11,905 nt of DNA from Sphingobacteriia bacterium. GTDB taxonomy: Bacteria; Bacteroidota; Bacteroidia; UBA7662. The DNA lies in NCBI GenBank assembly GCA_009926245.1, contig RFPG01000020.1:1-11905 (forward strand). Reading direction: 5' to 3'. Positions 7,030 through 11,905 of this stretch are shown here, piece after piece. How positions within the stretch are numbered: the first letter of the stretch is position 1; each line of letters opens with the position of its first letter. The notes below the pieces were generated by a model. That model saw only the letters and a list, made by a program, of their open reading frames with translations. It ran no database searches and was not told the DNA's origin. The translations under genes were made by a program, and so were the position numbers.

Positions 7030-7602
7030 ATGGAAATTAACCAAGCGGTTCGTTGGCTTCTGCTCAGCGGATCCCTCCTATTGGCCTTGTTGCTCGGTTG
7101 GTGGCTTTGGTCCGATTCCGAAACGGATCGCCCAGATTTACTCGAAAAGGTTCCGGTTTTTGAATTCCCATTGATTGGCCGAAGTGGAGTGGTCACCCGA
7201 CATCAGTTCCGCGACCGGGCCTTGGTGGTATCCTATTTCAATCCGGATTGCTCCCATTGCCGTTCCCTTGCGGACGCTGTTGGCAAGCGTTCCGATCGCC
7301 TGGTTTACAAGGTGGGTGGGAAACCAGCTAAAGTCGCTTGGTTGTGGGTGACTCGTTTTGATGAGGATGCGGCTTGGGCGTTTATGCGTGAATTTGGATT
7401 GGAGAACCGCAAGGATGTTTGGTTAGCAGCTGATCGAGAAGGAGCCTTTTACCAAGCATTTGGGGATATGCATGTTCCCTCGGTCTATGTTTTTGACAAG
7501 GAAGGTTCCTTTATCGAAGCCATTTACGACCAGCCAACCTACGGCGATATCCTCCAAACCCTTGGAGGAAAACGGGTTAACAAACCCAAAAAATCCCGGT
7601 AA
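7030..7602 (+). CDS. Membrane-anchored thioredoxin-fold protein (TlpA-like redoxin)
   Basis: A 190-residue protein with one N-terminal membrane segment (about 8-27, LLLSGSLLLALLLGWWLW) and no lipobox, so it is probably anchored in the inner membrane with the rest in the periplasm. The remainder looks like a thioredoxin-fold domain: a beta strand ALVVSYFNPD leading to the redox pair CSHC (C74, C77), and the cis-proline motif VPSVYVFDKEG (P150) with the usual spacing to a final helix. This suggests a thiol-disulfide role similar to TlpA/ResA proteins, such as cytochrome maturation or oxidative stress. The exact substrate cannot be told, and neighbours give no help. The last 13 residues are lysine/arginine-rich. 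ATG 7030 is the only sensible start, just ahead of the membrane segment. Confidence 0.85.
   Translation: MEINQAVRWLLLSGSLLLALLLGWWLWSDSETDRPDLLEKVPVFEFPLIGRSGVVTRHQFRDRALVVSYFNPDCSHCRSLADAVGKRSDRLVYKVGGKPAKVAWLWVTRFDEDAAWAFMREFGLENRKDVWLAADREGAFYQAFGDMHVPSVYVFDKEGSFIEAIYDQPTYGDILQTLGGKRVNKPKKSR
7569..7587 (-). terminator. Weak candidate terminator for the E2 gene
   Basis: GGGTT (7574-7578) pairs with AACCC (7583-7587) around a 4-base loop. Read on the minus strand the stem is followed by GTTTT, about 25-40 bases past the E2 stop and inside the end of the convergent thioredoxin-like gene. A five-pair stem is short, so this is tentative. Confidence 0.25.
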
Positions 7603-7607
7603 GGACT

Positions 7608-8888
7608 TTACAGCAACATCGAAACCGGATCCCGTAACATCAGAGACAAGCTCTGAAGGAAAGCGGCTCCGGTGGCACCATCCACCACCCGGTGGTCGCA
7701 GCTGAGAGTCACGGTCATGCGTTGACCAACGCTCAATTGTCCATTGCGAACCACGGGGCATTCGCGGACGGCCCCTACGGCCAGAATGCAGGCATCGGGG
7801 GGATTGATGATGGCGGTAAAGGCTTCGATTCCAAACATGCCCAAATTACTGATCGTGAAAGTGTTACCTTCCCAATCCTGGGGTTGGAGTTTCTTTTCCT
7901 TGGCCTTGCCGGCGTATTCTTTGGTTTGGGTTGCGATTTGAACCAAGTTTTTTTGGTCGGCAAAACGAAGAACGGGTACGACCAGGCCTTCGGGTAGGGC
8001 CATAGCAACGCCGACATGGATATGGTGATTCTGTCGGATACGATCCCCCAGCCAGGAAGAGTTGACCGCGGGATGCTGGCGTAAGGCCATGGCGGCGGCT
8101 TTAATAACCAAATCGTTGATCGAAATCTTGACCGGCGCGTTTTGGTTCAGTCGCTGCCTGGCTTCCACCGCCTCGTCCATGTCAATTTCCATGGTCAGGT
8201 AAAAATGCGGGGCTGCGTTTTTGGATTCGGTGAGCCGGCGCGCAATGGTCTTGCGCATCTGGCTGAGTGGTTGGTCGGTGAAAGACTCACCTTGACCGGC
8301 AGGTCGGTTAAGCCAAGCGCTCAGATCGGGGGTAGCTATTGCTTCGGCAGCTGCAGGGGCCGTCGCAGCGGCTTGACCCTGGAGGTCCCGACGAACAATT
8401 CGACCGTTGTCACCGCTACCTTGAATACGGCGCAGGTCCAGGCCTTGTTCTGCGGCTAATTTCCGGGCCAAAGGACTGGCCTTGATCCGCTGCTGATCTG
8501 CAGGGGCCAAGGCTTCAACCGGAGGCTGGGCAAGAGCCTGGGCCGGAGCCGTAGGCTGGGCGGCTGTGCCCGCGGCCTGTTCCAGTGGAGCAGCCGAGGA
8601 TCCTGCAGGCGCTGGCGCTCCTGCGTTCAACAAGGCCGCTACATCTTCACCTTCTTTACCCACAATGGCGATCAAGGCATCGACTGGTACCGCATGGCCT
8701 TGCTCAACCCCAATGTGTAGGAGGGTTCCTTTGACATAGTTCTCCAACTCCATGGTCGCCTTGTCGGTTTCGACTTCGGCCAGGATATCCCCGACCTTGA
8801 CGGTGTCACCTACTTTCTTGTGCCAAGCGACAACGACCCCTTCGGTCATGGTATCGCTCATTTTGGGCATGCGTATAATCTCGGCCAT
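7608..8888 (-). CDS. pdhC: Dihydrolipoyl acetyltransferase, E2 of the pyruvate dehydrogenase complex
   Basis: Core E2 that takes the acetyl group from E1 on a swinging lipoyl arm and passes it to CoA. The protein has 426 residues: one lipoyl domain (1-77) with the lipoylated lysine K43 in ETDKAT; an Ala/Pro-rich linker (about 88-133); a peripheral subunit-binding domain (about 135-169, ASPLARKLAAEQGLDLRRI then GSGDNGRIVRRDL); a second linker; and the catalytic domain (about 203-426) ending with the active-site DHRVVDG (H399, D403). MPKMSDTM at the lipoyl start is typical of pyruvate E2 rather than 2-oxoglutarate E2. The gene stands alone: upstream is a divergent gene and downstream, 5 bases away, a convergent one, so E1 and E3 are encoded elsewhere. 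Many Bacteroidota pyruvate E2s, as I recall, carry two lipoyl domains; this has one. Confidence 0.93.
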   Translation of the reverse strand: MAEIIRMPKMSDTMTEGVVVAWHKKVGDTVKVGDILAEVETDKATMELENYVKGTLLHIGVEQGHAVPVDALIAIVGKEGEDVAALLNAGAPAPAGSSAAPLEQAAGTAAQPTAPAQALAQPPVEALAPADQQRIKASPLARKLAAEQGLDLRRIQGSGDNGRIVRRDLQGQAAATAPAAAEAIATPDLSAWLNRPAGQGESFTDQPLSQMRKTIARRLTESKNAAPHFYLTMEIDMDEAVEARQRLNQNAPVKISINDLVIKAAAMALRQHPAVNSSWLGDRIRQNHHIHVGVAMALPEGLVVPVLRFADQKNLVQIATQTKEYAGKAKEKKLQPQDWEGNTFTISNLGMFGIEAFTAIINPPDACILAVGAVRECPVVRNGQLSVGQRMTVTLSCDHRVVDGATGAAFLQSLSLMLRDPVSMLL

Positions 8889-8926
8889 TTTTGGAACGTC
8901 TAATTTTCTGGTTGCTGGAAGAACCG

Positions 8927-8959
8927 CAAAATTAAATCAATATTTTTGGCCCATGGCAA
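8927..8959 (-). promoter_or_regulatory. Promoter of the E2 gene
   Basis: On the minus strand, TTG (8959-8957), 22 bases, then TAATTTTG (8934-8927). The predicted start is near 8923, giving a leader of about 35 bases. The -33 element lies inside the first codons of the divergent dehydrogenase gene. Confidence 0.6.
8941..8948 (+). promoter_or_regulatory. -7 box of the FAD-linked dehydrogenase gene
   Basis: TATTTTTG at 8941-8948 fits TAnnTTTG perfectly and ends 4 bases before the ATG at 8953. The nearest TTG upstream (8912-8914) is 26 bases away, longer than usual. The predicted transcription start falls at or next to the A of the start codon. Confidence 0.55.
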
Positions 8960-10341
8960 TTACAGCCGCTTTTTTGGAGGAAATCCAAGGTTTACTTTCC
9001 TCGGATCAGATTCTCACGACCCAAACCGAGTCCTACGGACGGGATGAGACCGAAGAATGGGTCTTTGTGCCGGAGGTGGTGGTATTTCCAGACAACGCCC
9101 CAGCGGTGGCAGCGGTGCTGGGTTGTTGCCAACGACACGGGGTTCCGGTGACCTGCAGGGGCGGGGGTACCGGTCTCAGCGGCGGGGCTTTACCGGTCCA
9201 GGGAGGCTTGGTTTTGAGCACAGCGCGCCTGAATCGGATTCTTCAAATCGATACCGATAACCTCCAGGTGACGGTCGAACCAGGGGTCATAACCCAGGTG
9301 ATGCAGGAGGCTGTTCGAGAACACGGTTTGTATTACCCCCCCGATCCATCCTCCCGGGGCACCTGCACCATCGGAGGGAACCTGGCTGAATCAGCTGGGG
9401 GGCCGCATGCGTTCAAATACGGGACCACCAAGGATTATGTGCTGAATCTGGAAGTCGCCCTCATGGATGGTACCTTGCTTTGGACCGGGGCCTCCGTCTC
9501 CAAATACGCAACAGGTTACCATCTAACGCAATTAATGGTGGGAAGCGAAGGCACCTTGGGGGTCATTACCAAAGCGGTCTTTCGATTGATCCCCGCCCCC
9601 AAGGCTGATTTGCTCCTTTCTGTTCCATTTCCAAACCTCGAAAGCGCCTGCAGGGCCGTTGCCGCCATTCAAGCCACCGGCATTCGGCCATCGGCGGTGG
9701 AATTCATGGAAAAGGAGGCTCTTCAACTTTCGGCTAATTACCTAGGCATGGAGGTTCCGTACCCCTCCACTGTTCAGGCCGAATTGCTGATCGAATTGGA
9801 CGGGGACCGCATGGATTTGCTAATGGAACAAGCCGAGATCCTTTGTCCAGTGCTTGAAGAACACGGGGCCGGGGAGATCCGCCTGGCCGAACAGTCCGAT
9901 CGCAAGGAGGCCTTGTGGACCCTTCGTCGGCAAATTGGGCATGCGGTCCGGGCCTATTCGGTGTACAAAGAAGAAGATACCGTGGTTCCCATGTCGGCCT
10001 TGCCGGCTTTGGTTCGCAAGGTCAAATCCTTGGGGGAGGCCTACGGGTTTCGTTCGGTTTGCTACGGCCATGCCGGGGATGGGAACCTTCATATTAATAT
10101 CCTCAAAGAACAAATTCCCGAGGAAATCTGGCAGGAAGAGATCCCCAAGGCCATCCGGGAGCTTTTTGCCTTTGTTCGCGAACAGGGGGGGACCCTCTCC
10201 GGTGAGCACGGGATCGGTTGGTCCCAGAAACCCTACCTGTCCGTGGTGATGAATCCAGCTCAAATTCACTTGATGAAGGGCATCAAAGCCGTTTTTGACC
10301 CCCAAGGTCTGCTGAACCCGGGCAAGATTTGGGAGGCTTGA
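8953..10341 (+). CDS. FAD-linked 2-hydroxyacid dehydrogenase, GlcD / D-lactate dehydrogenase type
   Basis: Flavoprotein of the vanillyl-alcohol oxidase/PCMH family, 462 residues, the usual length for a stand-alone GlcD-like dehydrogenase. It probably oxidises a D-2-hydroxyacid such as glycolate or D-lactate and feeds electrons to the membrane or another carrier; the substrate cannot be read from sequence. The N-terminal FAD domain has RGGGTGLSGGALP (69-81), PPDPSS (129-134), TIGGNLAESAGG (139-150), KYGTTKDYV and MVGSEGTLGVIT (195-206). The C-terminal substrate domain has YGHAGDGNLHINI (371-383) and SGEHGIGW (416-423), ending LNPGKIW. No iron-sulfur domain is fused, and no GlcE/GlcF gene is adjacent. 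The start at 8953 is chosen because an upstream start at 8752 would add 67 unconserved residues antisense to the E2 gene and swallow both promoters. Confidence 0.9.
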   Translation: MAITAAFLEEIQGLLSSDQILTTQTESYGRDETEEWVFVPEVVVFPDNAPAVAAVLGCCQRHGVPVTCRGGGTGLSGGALPVQGGLVLSTARLNRILQIDTDNLQVTVEPGVITQVMQEAVREHGLYYPPDPSSRGTCTIGGNLAESAGGPHAFKYGTTKDYVLNLEVALMDGTLLWTGASVSKYATGYHLTQLMVGSEGTLGVITKAVFRLIPAPKADLLLSVPFPNLESACRAVAAIQATGIRPSAVEFMEKEALQLSANYLGMEVPYPSTVQAELLIELDGDRMDLLMEQAEILCPVLEEHGAGEIRLAEQSDRKEALWTLRRQIGHAVRAYSVYKEEDTVVPMSALPALVRKVKSLGEAYGFRSVCYGHAGDGNLHINILKEQIPEEIWQEEIPKAIRELFAFVREQGGTLSGEHGIGWSQKPYLSVVMNPAQIHLMKGIKAVFDPQGLLNPGKIWEA

Positions 10342-10367
10342 TTCGTCAAGACGCGGGGCTATCTTTG
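10338..10367 (+). promoter_or_regulatory. Bacteroidota sigma-A promoter of hppA
   Basis: TTG (10338-10340), 19 bases, TATCTTTG (10360-10367): the best complete match to the Bacteroidota consensus in the window. The -33 box overlaps the stop codon of the preceding dehydrogenase. Transcription should start near 10371, leaving about 21 bases, A-rich just before the ATG. Confidence 0.8.
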
Positions 10368-10391
10368 CGCCTGCTTTTCTAAAAAAACAAT

Positions 10392-11905
10392 ATGAGTACA
10401 CAAACCCTTCTTTACCTGATACCTCTTTGCGGGGTTGCGGGATTGCTCTTCACCTTCTGGAAATCATCATGGGTCGCCGCTCAGGACCCTGGCGATGCCA
10501 AAATGCGTAAAATCGCGGGCCATATTGCCGAGGGCGCCATGGCCTTTCTCAAGGCTGAATACAAAATTCTTGCCATTTTCGTGGTCTGTGTAGCCGCCTT
10601 GCTGGCCGTGACCAGCCCCGCCGAGACCTCCTCTCCCATGGTGGGTCTGTCCTTTGTGGTCGGGGCCTTTTGTTCGGGTTTGGCCGGTTTCATCGGAATG
10701 CAGGTGGCCACCAAAGCCAATGTGCGGACCGCTCATGCTGCCCGCACTGGCTTGTCCAAAGCCCTTGAAATCGCCTTCGCGGGTGGTTCGGTGATGGGAA
10801 TGGGTGTGGTAGGCCTGGGTGTTTTGGGTTTGGGAAGCCTCTTTATTCTCTTTAGCAATCAATTCGGTACCGATGCAGTTGCCATTAACCGGGTGATTAC
10901 CGTGATCACCGGTTTTTCATTTGGAGCTTCCTCCATCGCTCTTTTTGCGCGTGTTGGCGGTGGTATTTATACCAAGGCGGCGGATGTCGGAGCCGATTTA
11001 GTTGGTAAGGTCGAGGCGGGTATCCCCGAAGACCATCCCTTGAACCCAGCTACCATTGCCGATAATGTGGGCGATAATGTGGGCGATGTTGCCGGGATGG
11101 GCGCCGACCTCTTTGAATCCTACGTGGGTTCTATTGTCGGTACCATGGTTTTGGGCGCAGCCTTCATGGTGGGCGGATTTGCCGATAACTTCAATGGTTT
11201 ATCCGGGGTTATTCTTCCCTTGGTTTTGGCCGGTACCGGCATCTTGATGTCGATTTTGGGTACCTTTTTTGTGCGCACCCGCGAAGGAGGCGATCCTCAG
11301 AAAGCCCTGAACATGGGCGAGTTCCTTTCGTCCGGTCTCATGATTGTGGCGTCCTATTTTATCATTACCTGGATGTTGCCTGCCGAATGGTGGTTCAAGG
11401 ATCCCCTCTACGCTTGGGAAAATCCAGAGCTTGGTAACCACTATACCGCGATGGGTATTTTCTATGCCACCATTATTGGATTGGTTGCCGGTGTTTTGGT
11501 AGGTTTGGTGACCGAATATTACACCGGGACTGGCAAGAAGCCTGTCCTTTCGATTGTTCGTCAATCTTCAACCGGTGCGGCCACCAATATCATTGCCGGA
11601 TTGGGTGTTGGTATGATGTCAACGGCCATTCCCATTCTTTTGATTGCGGCCAGTATTATCGGGGCCTTCCATTTTGGTGGTTTGTACGGCATCGCCATCG
11701 CCGCGGTGGGTATGTTGGCCAATACCGGTATTCAATTGGCGGTGGATGCCTACGGTCCAATTTCGGATAACGCTGGTGGTATCGCCGAAATGAGTGAATT
11801 ACCCAAAGAGGTTCGTCAGCGTACCGACAAATTGGACGCGGTCGGGAATACGACGGCGGCCATCGGTAAGGGTTTTGCGATTGCCTCTGCTGCTTTGACT
11901 TCATT
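10392..11905 (+). CDS. hppA: Membrane-bound ion-translocating pyrophosphatase, 3'-truncated by window edge
   Basis: Integral membrane pump that couples hydrolysis of pyrophosphate to export of H+ and/or Na+. The frame is open from ATG 10392 to the last base, giving 504 residues of a protein usually about 700-770 long. Multiple hydrophobic helices alternate with the hallmark pyrophosphate-binding segments: [11 protein letters not shown] (D198, K206, E208, the Dx7KxE signature), [20 protein letters not shown], and [23 protein letters not shown] near the end has Ala (codon 11856) and Gly (codon 11865) at the two positions that are Lys and Thr in K+-independent enzymes, so this is a K+-dependent type. 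E242 in [10 protein letters not shown] sits three residues after D239, where Na+-pumping members carry their gate glutamate. The sequence reads EDHPLNP where many homologues have EDDPRNP. It has its own promoter. Confidence 0.96.
   Translation, partial: MSTQTLLYLIPLCGVAGLLFTFWKSSWVAAQDPGDAKMRKIAGHIAEGAMAFLKAEYKILAIFVVCVAALLAVTSPAETSSPMVGLSFVVGAFCSGLAGFIGMQVATKANVRTAHAARTGLSKALEIAFAGGSVMGMGVVGLGVLGLGSLFILFSNQFGTDAVAINRVITVITGFSFGASSIALFARVGGGIYTKAADVGADLVGKVEAGIPEDHPLNPATIADNVGDNVGDVAGMGADLFESYVGSIVGTMVLGAAFMVGGFADNFNGLSGVILPLVLAGTGILMSILGTFFVRTREGGDPQKALNMGEFLSSGLMIVASYFIITWMLPAEWWFKDPLYAWENPELGNHYTAMGIFYATIIGLVAGVLVGLVTEYYTGTGKKPVLSIVRQSSTGAATNIIAGLGVGMMSTAIPILLIAASIIGAFHFGGLYGIAIAAVGMLANTGIQLAVDAYGPISDNAGGIAEMSELPKEVRQRTDKLDAVGNTTAAIGKGFAIASAALTS

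Noticed and set aside
8752..8952. Upstream start for the FAD-linked dehydrogenase
   Set aside because: The 67 extra residues lie antisense to the conserved lipoyl domain of the E2 gene and span both divergent promoters; they have no flavoprotein similarity.
9820..10401. 193-codon minus-strand open frame opposite the dehydrogenase C-terminus
   Set aside because: Antisense to conserved flavoprotein motifs, with no recognisable domain or promoter.

Overview
The window is a gene-dense, chromosomal housekeeping region of a Bacteroidota bacterium, probably related to Flavobacteriia. It holds ten genes in 11.9 kb and has no gene-free stretch longer than 165 bases. The phylum call rests on four things: protein features of the ribosomal protein S15, PNPase, sigma factor and pyruvate dehydrogenase E2 genes; the rpsO-pnp-sigma gene order, which I recall as common in the phylum; the near absence of Shine-Dalgarno sequences; and six perfect copies of the Bacteroidota-type -7 promoter box TAnnTTTG, each placed and oriented in front of a gene. 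By eye the base composition is moderately GC-rich and even throughout. I see no transfer RNA, rRNA, insertion sequence, CRISPR array, prophage or other mobile DNA.

Layout. Positions 1-1707 (+): the 3' part of a class I (DhnA/FbaB-type) fructose-bisphosphate aldolase, then accD after 3 bases, so they form an operon. Positions 1724-5330 (+): rpsO with its own promoter, a repeat-bearing leader and a strong terminator; pnp behind a hairpin-rich leader; and a short primary-type sigma-70 gene. Positions 5349-6956 (-): prfC (release factor 3), convergent with the sigma gene. Positions 7030-7602 (+): a small membrane-anchored thioredoxin-fold protein, divergent from prfC. Positions 7608-8888 (-): a stand-alone pyruvate dehydrogenase E2 gene. 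Positions 8953-10341 (+): a GlcD-like FAD-linked 2-hydroxyacid dehydrogenase, divergent from the E2 gene. Positions 10392-11905 (+): the first two thirds of a membrane pyrophosphatase, which runs off the window.

Functionally the genes cover central carbon metabolism (aldolase, E2, hydroxyacid dehydrogenase), the committed step of fatty acid synthesis (accD), translation and RNA turnover (S15, PNPase, RF3), transcription initiation (sigma factor) and membrane energetics (pyrophosphatase). They are neighbours rather than one pathway.

I found no new multi-gene system. The most unusual observation is in pnp: its first RNase PH domain lacks about 43 residues, including the RNA-contacting FFRR-type loop, in an otherwise intact reading frame. 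Other points worth a look are a duplicated 12-base element in the rpsO leader that is complementary to the rpsO terminator, the divergence of the sigma factor, the mutually exclusive divergent promoters between the E2 and dehydrogenase genes, and the probably leaderless transcripts.
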